Shown here in pieces: positions 12,630 to 24,180 of a stretch of DNA of 64,000 nt (within the stretch, counting starts at the first letter, position 1; every line of letters starts with the position of its first letter). Under the pieces are notes generated by a model. That model was given only the letters and a program-made list of their open reading frames with translations, ran no database searches and was not told the origin of the DNA. The stretch is from contig OY821742.1 of assembly GCA_963682055.1 (NCBI GenBank), positions 4,053,816-4,117,815 of the forward strand. The letters run 5' to 3'. The position numbers and the translations under genes were made by a program. The DNA is from Primula veris. Its lineage: Eukaryota > Streptophyta > Magnoliopsida > Ericales > Primulaceae.

Positions 12630-13891
12630 TCATTTAGCCCTCTCATAGTACCTCACTTTCTCGGTTTTCATGATTTTTTTATTTTGAAATTGTGCACAGC
12701 TCAATTCATGCTTTTTGTTTACACTAAGTTCAGATTTAGTTGAATTATGGAGTTCTTTGGTTTTGCCTTGCTTATGGAATTTGAAGGTTTTGATGAGTTT
12801 TGTTATTTGTGATAAAATTTATCAAAGATACAGAAAAAGAGAGGAGAATGCAAAGATTATTCCTATTTTAGGAAGTTGACTAGTTGGTAGGCTTTGATTG
12901 TCTCCTTGTTTAATTTTCTCTTCTAGAGTTTATCTGAAATGTTTGTTGACTGATCTTCGTGTTAATTTTACATCTTAAGGTTTGTATGGTTGCAGCTTTT
13001 AAGCTCATTGTTTGCTCAATACGTTATAATCAGCGATTCGTTTTTATTTGCCTCTTTGTTTTTTCCTTGTTTGAAAAGGCTTATACTAGCAGTTTTAAAT
13101 TGATTTATATTTTTGCCATGTTCTCTTCCGGCCTCATATCAGCTGGCTTATATACTTAAAAGCTGCAGCCAAACAAGCAACTCAATGTAAAAAAGTGACA
13201 AAAAGGTGTAGTTTTGTGTCGCTTTACAAAAATAAGTGCAAAGATAATGTGGAACATAAAGTTATGTGCCAAAATGTTATTTAAGTATGGACAACTGTGA
13301 GATGCTAACCTCTTTAGTTTGGGGCTATCAATCATTGTGTTCCATAAACCTTTTCAAGTGAGTTTAGTTAATCTTCTTTTAGATATATCTATCAACGTAA
13401 ATGTGTTTGCTAAATTATTTTTATAGTGACAAGGAAGGAGATTGGATACTGATCGCTTTAGTTTGATTGATTGTCATCTTGTTTTGTTCACGGATTGAAG
13501 CAAAGCTTGTAAACCCGAGCGAATTTTGTATGTACAAGGTGTTGAAGATAATTAATCATTTAACTGTTCCAAAGACAATATATCAAAGAGTGGAGCAGTT
13601 CTGAAATGATTTGCTTTATTTTGCTGAATTTACGTCTTTCATACTTTGACGCTGATTTTTCATTTCATGTTGCATCTACGTTGTTTCTATTCATAAATCC
13701 TCAAATGTTAGGTTCTCATTACAAGTTTTGAGAAAGTGTAAGAGCAGAATTATAAAAATAAGAAATTAGATTACCAAATCTTAGTCTCTGAGTAATAATA
13801 TTTCATTTTTTTTTTTTGGATTTTTGCAGCTGCAGTTGTAGATCTTTAGCGAACATTTAAGAAGTTTTTTGTTGAAATTCAAGAAAACAAA
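12630..13891 (+). other. Upstream region of the PLAC8 gene, possible 5'-UTR intron
   Basis: No coding frame. A pyrimidine tract followed by TTTTTGCAG (about 13820-13829), roughly 60 bp before the ATG, looks like a 3' splice site. The leader is therefore likely split by a long intron reaching back through this stretch. Inference only. Confidence 0.35.
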
Positions 13892-15454
13892 ATGGTTTCC
13901 ACGGATCATGACGGAAACAAGGGGAAGAATGAAGAAACAAATGGCTGTGATGAAACAGTCACAACCAATAATGATCCTAATTTTCCGAAACGAGCAAGAC
14001 TCCTTCAGTTCGACTGTCTTTCCCCCTCATCAGTCAAGTTCGAGCAAATGGACTCCGAGAGAGACGAGTCCTCACCCAACGTCCATACTTCAACTACTCA
14101 ATCCCTTCGACAGCGAGTTCATAGGGTCTTTTCGCGTAAACTGGATTGGGAATCCATTTGGAAAATGGCTAAAGAGTGGATTAGAGATCCTATAAACATA
14201 GCCCTTTTTATTTGGATCATCGCCGTTGCTATTTCTGGTGCTATCCTATTCTTTGTCATGACCGGAATGTTGAACTCGGCAATACCAAAAAAATCTCAGA
14301 GAGACGTTTGGTTTGAAGTTAATAATCAAATCCTAAACGCTCTATTTACTTTGATGTGTTTGTACCAGCACCCGAAGCGTATCTATCATTTCGTCCTTTT
14401 ATTCAGATGGAGACCTGATGATATTTCCAAACTACGAAAAGCTTATTGTAAAGATGAAACGTATAAGCCTCGCGAATGGACCCATATGATGGTCGTCGTT
14501 GTTCTGTTAAATATTAATTGTTTTGCTACATACGCTTTATGTGGGCTTAATTTGGGATATAGAAGATCCAATCGACCAGCTATAGGTGTTGCCATATGTA
14601 TATCCGTCGCTATAGCTGCACCTGCTTTTGCTGGCGTTTACACCGCAATCAGCCCTCTTGGAAAAGATTACGATTTGGATCTAGACGAAGAAGCTCAACA
14701 ATCGAGCTACTTGAGACGTAAAACTTTAGAAAAGAGATTTTCTTTCGCTACCAGAGATCAGCAACGAGTCGTTGAGAGCCGACCCACATGGAGTGGTGGG
14801 GTGCTTGATTTCTGGGACGATATATCACTAGCATATCTATCACTATTTTGTAGCTTTTGTGTTTTTGGATGGAATATGGAAAGGCTCGGTTTTGGTAACA
14901 TGTATGTGCATATCGCGACTTTTCTTCTATTTTGCTTTGCACCATTTTGGATATTCAATTTAGCAGCCGTTAATATAGACAATGACTCCGTGAGAGTGGC
15001 ATTGGGTGTCACGGGGCTATTTTTATGCGTGTTTGGAGTGTTATATGGCGGTTTTTGGAGGATACAAATGAGGAAAAGGTTTAATTTGCCACCGTATAAT
15101 TTCTGTTGTGGTAATCCTGCTATAGCCGATTGTACATTGTGGCTGTTTTGCTGTTGGTGTACTCTTGCTCAGGAAGTGAGGACTGGGAATGCGTACGATA
15201 TAGTTGAAGATAAATTTTGCAGAAAGCAAAATGATAATCAAAGCGAGTTACCGATTACGCCCTTGCCACGTGAAGATGGACAATACCAGCAAAGATCTGG
15301 TCCCAAAAGTGGTACAAGCTCTCCTAGTCCTACCAGATTTTCAAGGGAAAATTACAGTCCAAATCGGCAACTTGCTTCGCTAGAGGAGGAATCTAATACG
15401 AGCGAGAAGATGATAGCACCAGTTCCTCATATAATACAAAGAGAAGCCGAGTAG
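13892..15454 (+). CDS. DUF2985 / PLAC8 (cysteine-rich) multi-pass membrane protein, 520 aa
   Basis: Single-exon frame with ATG at 13892 in a good plant context (AAAACAAAATGG). The N-terminus of about 95 residues is polar and likely cytosolic. A first membrane helix lies near residues 100-125 (IALFIWIIAVAISGAILFF). Further hydrophobic segments follow (MVVVVLLNINCFATYALC; AIGVAICISVAIAAPAFAG; LAYLSLFCSFCVFGW; IATFLLFCFAPFWIFNLAA; VTGLFLCVFGVLYGG). The PLAC8 signature lies at about residues 404-432: FCCGNPAIADC, then LFCCWCTLAQEVRTG. The last ~75 residues are Ser/Pro-rich and probably disordered. Plant PLAC8 proteins include cell-number regulators and cation-export factors; the DUF2985 subgroup is uncharacterised as far as I know, so no function is assigned. 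The gene is convergent with the sulfotransferase gene, and its last codons are duplicated near 30427. Confidence 0.9.
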   Translation: MVSTDHDGNKGKNEETNGCDETVTTNNDPNFPKRARLLQFDCLSPSSVKFEQMDSERDESSPNVHTSTTQSLRQRVHRVFSRKLDWESIWKMAKEWIRDPINIALFIWIIAVAISGAILFFVMTGMLNSAIPKKSQRDVWFEVNNQILNALFTLMCLYQHPKRIYHFVLLFRWRPDDISKLRKAYCKDETYKPREWTHMMVVVVLLNINCFATYALCGLNLGYRRSNRPAIGVAICISVAIAAPAFAGVYTAISPLGKDYDLDLDEEAQQSSYLRRKTLEKRFSFATRDQQRVVESRPTWSGGVLDFWDDISLAYLSLFCSFCVFGWNMERLGFGNMYVHIATFLLFCFAPFWIFNLAAVNIDNDSVRVALGVTGLFLCVFGVLYGGFWRIQMRKRFNLPPYNFCCGNPAIADCTLWLFCCWCTLAQEVRTGNAYDIVEDKFCRKQNDNQSELPITPLPREDGQYQQRSGPKSGTSSPSPTRFSRENYSPNRQLASLEEESNTSEKMIAPVPHIIQREAE

Positions 15455-16349
15455 TGTTAGAACCATTTTGTATTGCTTGTGTGTTTTTCACTTTCTTGTA
15501 TTCTTCTATTGCCTGCTAGCCTAAGATTGTATTTTAAAAAAAAAACCCTCAGATTGTATGAAATTTCATTGCTTGAAAATGCATGTTAATGCTATATTTA
15601 CCTTTATCTTATTCAAATTTGAATTGTAACAACTGTGCCATACAAATCTTCTATTTCATGGTTAGTAATATTCGTGAATAAAGCAGATTCCCCAGTCACA
15701 GTAAACTAAATGAATGATAACAAATGTTTGCTCAAAGATTATACTGTAAATTAGTAACGGGGGTATCCTAGCCTTATTGTAAATGCTTAATATATACCTG
15801 TACCCGGCTGATATAGGATGGACAGCATATTAATGTTAGTTTATGGAATATGGAGTAATCATGAAAAACAAAAAACAAAAACATGCTTGATTGATAATCG
15901 AAAACATCACAAATATCCCACACGTTTCAAATTCAGTCAGAATCTATATGCCCTCGGATTCAAAATGCATCATTTGTAGGTCGTGCAGTAGGATAATTAT
16001 AAAACAATAAGAAATCAAGTGCATATTTTATGGCAACAATTGCGTAGGTGACTAAAACAATATAGAAGAGTAAATTGAAAAGGAGATAACTGGAAACTGT
16101 AAGGGGGAGTACCCTTTAAAGTACAACAAATCGGTCGAAAGAACAGAACACACTGGAACTCCGAGTTAGTTACCAGTATGGGGAAGGAAACATAGATCGA
16201 CCGGTATAAACGGTACAGAAATGAAAGTGACAAAAAATAACTCAAAAGAGTTATTGTTAAAATAACAAAGAAGCAAGAACCGCGAAACGGGAACTGAGAG
16301 ATTTGGTTTTGAAACGTGAAACTAGTATATCCGGTTAAAGATAAAACCA
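15455..16349. other. Convergent 3' intergenic region, duplicated at 30.4-31.2 kb
   Basis: Holds the 3' UTR of the PLAC8 gene on the + strand and the 3' UTR of the sulfotransferase on the - strand. Much of it recurs, diverged, at about 30427-31233 in the same order. No extra gene is seen. Confidence 0.65.
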
Positions 16350-17903
16350 CTATGGCTCGCGATCCAGTAATTCTAAACCACTACCTCCCCACACTCGATT
16401 TATAGAAGCATTGAGCCTCTCGATCATCTCAACTGTTAAACAGTTTTTCCCATCTCCCACGTTCCCATTTCGAAAAAATGAACTAGCTGGCACTACCCGA
16501 TCCTTTGGCCAAAGAACTTTATTATCTTCACCAGTGTTAGCATCCAATTTACTCAAATGCTCGAAGCTAGTTTTCGTGACAATTGCTTCAATCTCATCAT
16601 CACTCAACGAGCAGCCTAAGTAATCTGCTATCTTCTTCACGTTCGCATTTGGGTTTTTCTTCAACCCTTCGTATGTGATAAAAAGCATGTTATCGTTTTC
16701 CCTCGCTTCCCAGTACTCCAAAACGAATTCTAAAATAGGGCCAGATAGAACAGTACCTGCTGGTAATTTATAAAGAATTAAATGTCATTACAGAATGATC
16801 CAATAATTAAGTTAAGACAAAAAAATAGTCAAAACAAACATAGAAAAAACTTAAGAATATTGAAAATTATTATGACTTTCAGAAAACTAAAAAAAGATTA
16901 TGTCCCTTTTTATACCATAAAATATGATAAATTGAATGTTTGTATTAGGGAAAGTTATTTTTTAATGCATACTTTCGGACTTCATTATCAATACCCGAAG
17001 TTGGTGTTTTTGTTTAAGATTTGATACATATCAATGTACCATTAAAAAACATAAAAGTTAACAACAAAAAATATAAAGAAGTAGCATCATTGAGCATCTG
17101 TACCTAATTTTAAAAAATATTTTAACCATGAGTTTTCGATAATTAAGTGTTCAAAATATGTACTAAATGATCATATATCCTTTGTAAAATACTTCATTGT
17201 ATGCCACTATTTGTTAAAATTTGATTGTAACAACTATAACGAAATAAAAAGTCATGATACAAATTACATTCTTTTTGTAACATTTACTTGATGAACATTA
17301 TATTACCCTTGATGAACATTCTTTTTGTAACCATGAGTAATAAGTAAACATTGTATTACCCTTGATGAACTCATCGAAAACCTCTTGCAATGTTTTCCGA
17401 GCCCCATATGCTTTCTCACGAAAATGCCACCAGGAGACTATAATATCCGCTGGGTCCCGAGAAATGTGAATGATCTTACAACCCGAGGAGTTATCTATCA
17501 CATTTCTTGGCAAAAAAGAGTATGGTAAATGGCTATTAAAGATCCTTGGAGAGGCAATCTCATCAATTTTCCAAGTTGGATTTTCCCCAAATGTCTCACT
17601 TTCGAGGAACGGAACAAGTTGGTGAGGGTTGTGTGTTTGAAGAAGATCATTTGAAGTGTTGATGTGCAATATTGCATAAGTGATGGCTTTTAGCCAAGTA
17701 GTACCACTTTTGGGAAAAGAAGAAATTAGTACATCACTTGGAAGGGGTTTGTATTTGGTTTCTATAATTGGGAGAGATTTTAGAATATCAGAATAAGACC
17801 AAAATCCCTTGTATTGGACTATAGGTGCATTAGCCACATTTTGTAATCTTGGTAGATCATCCAAGTAGCTACTTGTCTCATCATATTTGTTGTGGAGAGC
17901 CAT
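16350..17903 (-). CDS. Cytosolic sulfotransferase (SOT family), two exons
   Basis: Transfers sulfonate from PAPS to a hydroxyl group of a small metabolite; the acceptor (flavonoid, hormone or other) cannot be read from sequence. Exon 1 is 17903-17360 and exon 2 is 16756-16350, joined across a 603-bp GT-AG intron in phase 1. The product is 316 residues, slightly shorter than many plant SOTs. Visible motifs are the 5'-phosphosulfate loop FPKSGTTWLKA (about residues 63-73), the catalytic His in SHLPYS (H125) and the 3'-phosphate-binding CKIIHISRDPADIIVSWWHF with R149 and S157. The C-terminal P-loop-like motif reads FFRNGNVGDGKNCLT. In most family members this is RKGxxGDW, so Lys is replaced by Asn and Trp by Gly, which may lower PAPS affinity. 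There is no stop or frameshift. It is the only intact member of a local cluster with four broken relatives. Confidence 0.9.
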
Positions 17904-18023
17904 TTTTGTGCAACTGTTTTTTGAAATATTTCAGAAAAATAATAATGTGCCTGCTTGATCTGTACTCATATAATGATATAAAGTCAATCACATTAGGTAT
18001 ACAAATAATTTTTTTTTTTTAAA

Positions 18024-18373
18024 GGGGAGGTTATATGAACATCAAATTAGACATTAACTTAGACATTTTTTTTGTAAAAACGTTTCAAATCAAGATTTGT
18101 CTAATGCAGATCTCCATGGTTTCACGACAGGAACACAAATATGCGTATTGTTTTTTTTTTTTTCCGAGATGTATAATGACATGTTTTCGAAATTATAATA
18201 AAATTTAAAAATTCAAAACATATCATTATACATCTCAGAAAAAAAAACAAGACGCATATTTATGTTCCCGTCGTGAAACCGTGAAGATTTGCATTAATCA
18301 AATCTTGATTTGAAGCGTTTTTGAAAAAAAGTGTCCATTTAGATATTTTTCATGGTGTTCATATATACTCCCC
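18024..18373. mobile_element. Foldback MITE, ~350 bp (possible Mutator type)
   Basis: The element is one long imperfect palindrome. GGGGAGGTTATATGAAC at 18024 pairs with the reverse complement of the end at 18373 (GGGGAGTATATATGAAC). The arms stay complementary through CATGGTTTCACGAC and GAGATGTATAATGA to a small AT-rich loop near 18190-18220. The flanking 9-mers TTTTTTAAA and ACTTTTAAA match at 7 of 9, compatible with a worn Mutator-type TSD. Non-coding. Confidence 0.75.
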
Positions 18374-18649
18374 ACTTTTAAATATTGAATAAATAACATC
18401 TCGATGATGAATAAAATAATCAGCCAACCATGTCTGAATATCTGTGCAAGTTACACGTAGGGCTAGACTTCGAAGATTGAGGTTTATTGAGAATCAGATT
18501 TCAATTCACATAGCTTGCAGCCGTTTTATAGAAAATTAAAAACGACAACTACAATATTTATATATAATCCACAAATTAAATTAAAGATTGAAAAAAATGA
18601 TATTCAATAAAATAAAAAATCGAGAAAAGCAAAATAAAAAAAACTCAAA

Positions 18650-19320
18650 TTTTAAAAATGGATACTCATTTCAAAGTGATCCACAATCAAGTTTAAGTAA
18701 ATGACACTCATCTAGAAACGAATGACGCGTCATACATATTGAATAAGAACCGATGAGAATGACATTCATATTGAAATAAATAACAATCAAATTGAAGTTA
18801 ACATCACTCACGTTGAAGTGAACACATCCGTTTGTAAGTGAATGACAATCATGTTGAAACGGATGACATCCAAATTAAAATGTATGACATCGTGAAGCGA
18901 ATGACACCCGGATTGAACTCAATGGCAAAAAAATGAATTGAATGACAAGCAATCTTAACTAAATGACAAGCAAATTGAATTAAGTGACAAACAGATTGAA
19001 CCAAATAACAATCAAAGTCATGAAATGAATGACAACCAAATTGTACAGCATGACAACCAAGTTGAAAATGCAAAAAACAAAGAGCGTACTTTTACTTAAC
19101 CTTTGTTTTGGCAACTGATTCAACTCAATTTGTGTTATCATTCGATTCATGAACGCAACGGAGTTCATTTTTGCTATTTGTTCATTTAAATCGAAGTGAA
19201 TGAAAAACAAATTGAAATAAATGACGACAATATTAAATTTGACGAAATCAAAGAAAATGAAATGAATAACAATTGTATTAAACTGAACTACAAACAAGCT
19301 GAAATGATTAATAACCAAAA
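18650..19320. repeat. Degenerate ~21-bp minisatellite (aaatgacaancaaattgaa)
   Basis: Variants of a roughly 21-bp unit built on 'atgacaa' and 'attgaa' repeat across this stretch, clearest at 18840-19070. The minus-strand frames it creates (CHxxxFxCH-like) mirror the repeat and are not genes. Confidence 0.7.
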
Positions 19321-20154
19321 TAAGCTATAAAAAGTCAAAAAGTTGTGTTGTGTATGGAAACGGAACGAAATCGCCATTGTCAGGAGGAGAAAGGAAAATC
19401 GAAGATTCAGCATACTTGTCGAGAGGCAAACGAATCAGCGGATTATATATAAAGATCTTGTATGGTGAAGCCTTAATTTTCAAACATTTCTCTGAACTTT
19501 GTACATTGTGTTCTTTGCGGTCTTAAGATTGTGGTTTCTACTAGAAATGAGCGCAGGAGATGTCACATATTTCCTTCCTAAATAGTTTAGTTAATGCTTA
19601 ATAGATCTTCTAGATCGGTGCAATTAAATGCATATATTTTTTTATAAATAAATTGGCGCTATAGAGTCAGATTGGTTCAACCAGACGGATTATCAGACAG
19701 TTATTTTTAGTGGATCGGGTGAGTCGGTGACTGCAACTTAAATTAGTTTCGGCCCAATACTTAATTCGAAAAATCTTATAAAAGTTGATATCTATCTAAT
19801 ATTATCCAAAATGGTCCACCATGCTTGTAAAGTATAAACTTAACCGATACTTAACATTAAGTTAATTTAATTTATTATCCCCCTTCACCTTCTATTTTTC
19901 CTATGAGGTTGAATTACTAACAATAATTAATTGTTGCTTGATCATGTGAGTCGTAGTCACTTTAGCCCGTCAATATTTTCATTCGAAAAATGCCAGCAAG
20001 GTTCTTTTGTATTTATCTGATTTAAAAAGGCAATGATTTAAGTGACTTCATTATAAAACGTAGTCTTCAATCATGAACCCATTAAGATTATCTGTTCATC
20101 ATAATTTCTGGTTCAACCTCTGGAGTAAAAATTATCAAGAATTTTATCTCTCAT
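19321..20154. other. Intergenic DNA upstream of the + strand SOT pseudogene
   Basis: No gene. A segment at about 19725-19810 (GGTGACTG-AACTTAAA then TTTCGGCCCA) resembles 30230-30300, which suggests further shared duplicated DNA within the SOT cluster. Confidence 0.45.
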
Positions 20155-20614
20155 ATGGACGGTAACACCCATAATACTAGTATCCTTTTAGATGAACTGC
20201 CGGAAATCGCATATCGATCTAGTTGTTATCTACACCAATACAAGGGTTATTGGGTTTACCGCGCGCTAATAGAATCCCTACCTTTTATTGAAACTCATTA
20301 CAAACCTCTCCATACAGATATTCTTTTAGCTTCTTTCCCCAAAAGTGGAACTACTTGGCTTAAAGCCCTTGCTTTTGCAATATTGCAAAATCACAACCCC
20401 AATGATTTTTTTGCAAACAAATAACCCCCACCAACTCGTCCCCTTTCTTGAAAGTACTTTCACAAAAAGCAATACTCATAAAATTGATGAAATAGGCTCT
20501 CATAGGATTTACGGTACCCATCTTCCATACTCAATGTTGTCTGAAAATGTGAAAAAATCCAACTGTAAGATTATTGATATTTCTTGAGATCCAGAAAAAA
20601 TCTCTTTAAAACAG
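20155..20614 (+). pseudogene. Sulfotransferase pseudogene, N-terminal half, + strand
   Basis: ATG at 20155 opens a frame similar to the first ~150 residues of the intact SOT, including a perfect FPKSGTTWLKAL PAPS loop. A 7-T run at 20406-20412 carries one extra base, shifting the frame so that translation ends at 20424. The following frame resumes NNPHQLVPFLES and GTHLPYS (catalytic His present), then stops at a TGA just after KIIDIS near 20585, where Arg-Asp-Pro is expected. Similarity fades after about 20610, so the C-terminal half is missing. It lies opposite in strand to the intact gene. Confidence 0.88.
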
Positions 20615-20813
20615 AAAAATTCTTCAAATTCATGTTTTCTATTGATGGGACGAAGATGAACTCATATATAAGCATAATGTTTGACCAAGAATCCATTAAT
20701 ATGGAATAGTATTCAATAAGACCTAACCATCTTGGTTTATGGAGACAATTTAGTAATGTAATATTTCAGTTATCGCTTTCTTAGCAATTACCCATAAGCA
20801 CTTTGAAACAATA

Positions 20814-21287
20814 TTTTAAAAATCACGCTATATAGCGCGAAATAGCGTTTTTTGGGAAAAAAACACAACGAAAAACCACTATTTGGCTGGAATTGCGCTA
20901 AAATCGCGCTATAGGGGACCAAAAGCGCAAAAAACATAAAATTCTGGAGCAAAAACGTAAATAGCGAGTTAGGAAAAAAATAGCGGATTTAAATAATTAA
21001 TATATATTGTGTAATTTTTATAAAAATGTGTGTAGTTCAAATGGTTGTGATAGTGCTTTAGTTTACAGTAGACCTCCCATCTATAACATTTTTATCTATA
21101 ACATTTTTTTTAATTATTAACTAATATAACTATACATTTTATCTTTTATTATTATATATTCTAAAGTTTAGTGTATATTTAGGTCCAAAAAAAGTACGCC
21201 GCAAAGCGCTATGTAACAACGCTATTTGCGTTTTTAACGTTTCTCTTAAAAAAACGCTACACTAACGATAACGCTGTTTAAAACATT
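20814..21287. mobile_element. CGCTA-rich MITE-like element, copy 1
   Basis: Ends TTTTAAAAATCACGC and CGCTGTTTAAAACATTG are short inverted repeats. The body is studded with AGCGC, CGCTA and AACGCT words in both orientations. A related piece lies at about 32265-32560. Both end in TTTAAAACA(t/c)TGATTT. No coding frame; superfamily unknown. Confidence 0.5.
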
Positions 21288-21603
21288 GATTTGAAATATA
21301 CATCATGAGTATATTACACAGTATATATAGTAGCAACTAAAGCATGCGTATCGTTATTTCTACCCATATTTTTTACTCAAAAATTATTATTTGTTGACGT
21401 GAGAGCACATGTGAACCAATAATTGGTTCATACATGTTGTTACTCCATTAGCTACTGATTTTGATGTAAAATCAGACATACTGATTTGCCCTTGGAGAAA
21501 AACTTAAAATGTTAATGATTTTTTTTTTTTAATAAAAATTGTTATGATCTTATTCATATGGTATAGGTAATAAAAGATCATAGAACACTTTTATGCCTCA
21601 TTA

Positions 21604-21812
21604 TAGAGCAACTCCAAACCAGTACCTCCCCAGGTTTGATATATAGCGGCATTTAGCCTCTCTAACATTTCCGGAGTTAAACATTTTTTTTCCGTCTCCA
21701 ACATTCCCATTTCAAAAAAAGGAGTTTAGGTAACACTTTCGGGAACCACCTTATTTTCTTCATGAGTGTTTACATCCAACTTACTCAAACGTTTGAAGCT
21801 CGTTTTCCTATA
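21604..21812 (-). pseudogene. Sulfotransferase pseudogene fragment (C-terminal part)
   Basis: On the minus strand, reading from 21812 gives KTSFKRLSKLDVNTHEENKV, then a stop where the intact gene has ASSFF, then FFEMGMLETEKKCLTPEMLE and WGGTGLELL. This corresponds to roughly the last 75 residues of the SOT. The RKGxxGD motif is degenerate. It is truncated on its 5' side about 35 bp before the Copia insertion. Confidence 0.85.
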
Positions 21813-21853
21813 GCACCCCCTGAGGGTATCCTAGAGCTCATTGGTGGAAGATC

Positions 21854-23314
21854 TGTTGGTTTCCGTGTACGAAATAACAATTAATAATAAATAAAGGACT
21901 AAACAGTAATTAAATAAAACCAGTGTAATCTTTATTAATTTCCAAATGAAATACAATAAACTGATTACAACATGTAGGTACTGAATCGTAAATAAAGCAA
22001 ACGTTATCAGATTATTATTAATTAATAATCTGATGTACTGATTTGCAATTAAAAGAAACTGCCAGACTGGAAAGTATAGACTTAACAGCCGGACTGTTCT
22101 GTTATGAATTTAAAATACAGGACTGAATTGAAACTATTCTAAATACAGAATTAAATTACAGAAATGTAATTACAGCAATAAAAACAGAACTTTAAACTAA
22201 TTACAGAATAGTACAAACAGAATGTAAAAGCTACAGCTAAGGACAGAATATTAAAATACTGAAATTTAAATACTGAATTGGAAAAAACAGAATGTAAAAG
22301 ACAGAATTTAAGTGCGGAAAATAAACGGACAGAATGTAAAAATTAATCAGACGAGGCTACTGTTAACAGTATGCCCTTAACCGATATTCGCCCAACCACC
22401 TTAGGTTTCTAGTTGCGTTGGCGCTTCGATCCCAAGGTACAACGTCTCTCGGAAGACTCGCCGGAAACTGGCGACGAGTCTAAGTCGAGCTTTTAGTGGG
22501 TGGTTCTCTCTGGTTCTAAGATGCTATGAATAAAATATATGCAGGCTTTTAGAGAGAAGATAGACTGATTTGAATGTATGAAATGTGAAGGGATGACTGT
22601 CTCTTTATAGAGGATTCTGAAACCGCAGAATTAAATGTGGTCATTAACTTCTGGGAGTTACATCCCCAGAATCCGCCTCCAATCACTGCTGGAGTTTCAA
22701 ACCTTTTGGAATTCTAGGGACTGCTCTTGCAAATATGCAAAAGTCTCTTTTCAGATTTAGTACAAGACCTAAGACCCAAGACCCAAGACCCAAGACCCAA
22801 GACCCGAGACATTCCCCAAATACCAAATCCCAAATCCCAAATCCCGCATCCCGCATCCCGCATCCCGCGTCCCGCGTCCCGTGACCCGAGTCCCGAGTCC
22901 CGAGACCCGAGCGAGCGCGCGCTTGTGTGGTACACACTAACCCACTCATGGGTATGCGGACTTTATTAGTTTACCAACTACATGGGATGGACTTGTATAT
23001 ATAGAGTAAAAAACAACCTTGTTTTTCCAATGTGGGATAACCCTCATGGTTTATTCCCACTCTCTACTCCACTTTCCAGATTTCGGTTTTTCCCTCTTTC
23101 GAGTACCAACATTCGAGTCCAATTATCATTCACACCATTCCTCCGAATAGGTCATGCGATATACCGTTGCGAAGCTCGTCGCACGAACTACTCAAACGCA
23201 TAGAGTATGGCCTCAGAAAAACTGAGGAGTCGCATTAAAAATTGACTCAAAGTTGGTCCCTGACCACTTTGGAAAAACATGTTTAAACTACATGTTTTCC
23301 TATTTTTTCCAACA
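21854..23314 (-). repeat. 3' LTR of Copia F
   Basis: 1461 bp. It is longer than its partner because the internal CCC-type minisatellite is expanded. The minus-strand start is TGTTGGAAAAAATAGG and the end is CGGAAACCAACA. Confidence 0.93.
22765..22915. repeat. 7-bp minisatellite inside the 3' LTR of Copia F
   Basis: About 20 tandem heptamers of the form CCCRNRW (ccaagac, ccaaatc, ccgcatc, ccgagtc) run into a GCGAGCGCGCGC stretch. The matching array in the other LTR (29373-29480) is about 45 bp shorter. Confidence 0.85.
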
Positions 23315-23326
23315 ATCCCCCACATG
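23315..23326 (-). other. Polypurine tract of Copia F
   Basis: On the minus strand CATGTGGGGGAT abuts the 3' LTR start TGTTGGAA. This is the expected plus-strand priming site. Confidence 0.8.
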
Positions 23327-23871
23327 AATGCAATTGGCTCGAAAGCCCATGTCCTAAATGCAAATCAAGAGAACCGCAAAAGTTCACTGTCTAAGGTCAG
23401 GTAGCGCATGCCTTGAACCTGCCGTAGCGGAGTACCACCCAGAATACTGCTATTAGGTAGCTGTAAAGCTTTGAACCATCAAGCTTTGTGTATCCCAGAA
23501 TGGCACCCGCACAGTGCCCTCTCTACCCACGTACTAGGCCCTTTAGTTGTTGTCCATATTTGGCCTGGACTACCTTGGCAACTTCAACTCAGTGCTCTAG
23601 TGAATTAGCCCAAGCTCATCACATGGTACCAGCCTTACACACTAGTTATAGGTGTTCCAAGTCGAAAGTGTCCTGACTCACTTTACTCGACCGTCGAGTT
23701 ACTTGGATCATGAAGAGCCTCATGCTCACCCTTACAATGGTACAGGTCTATCACTCTGTCATCGCAGAGATGGGCTGGGAACTCCAGGTTCCCGAGTGCT
23801 TTGTTCGGTTGTCCCCACAGTTCAGTTTCCCTTTGAACCTATCAGGAAAGATTCCGTTTAGGTTGGGTTGC

Positions 23872-24180
23872 CTATGGGGGGGCCACCAATTTAATGGGCT
23901 TTAATCCCATTCCGTTCGATGACGTCTCGACTCCCACTTGAGTCAAGCCTTTAGTTAATGTATCCGCTATGTTTTCCTTTGATCTTACAAAATCTAAGGA
24001 TACCACACCATTGGATAACAATTCCCTTACGGATTTATGTCTCCGACGTATATGTCGAGACTTTCCATTATACATATGATCCTGAGCCCGCGCAATAGCT
24101 GATTGACTATCACAATGCATGCTTATTGCGGGAACAGGTTTCGGCCACATTGGAATTCCTTCCAATAGACTTCTCAGCCA
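23872..24180 (-). pseudogene. Copia F RNase H segment, frameshifted
   Basis: Carries CDSQSAIARAQD and SRHIRRRHKSVREL followed by ENIADTLTKGL, the usual Copia RNase H C-terminal motifs. The frame differs from the upstream RT frame. A single-base indel near 24180, around ATEE / ADWLRSLL, separates them. Confidence 0.85.

Noticed and set aside
14748..15241. Minus-strand ORFs within the PLAC8 gene
   Set aside because: Shadows of the 520-codon + strand frame, which has clear family motifs.
18849..19318. Minus-strand ORFs with recurring CHxxxFxCH peptides
   Set aside because: They mirror the degenerate 21-bp minisatellite; not zinc-finger repeats.
22683..22969. Gly/Asp- or Pro/Arg-rich ORFs on both strands in the Copia LTR
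   Set aside because: Frames through the CCCRNRW heptamer array in an LTR.
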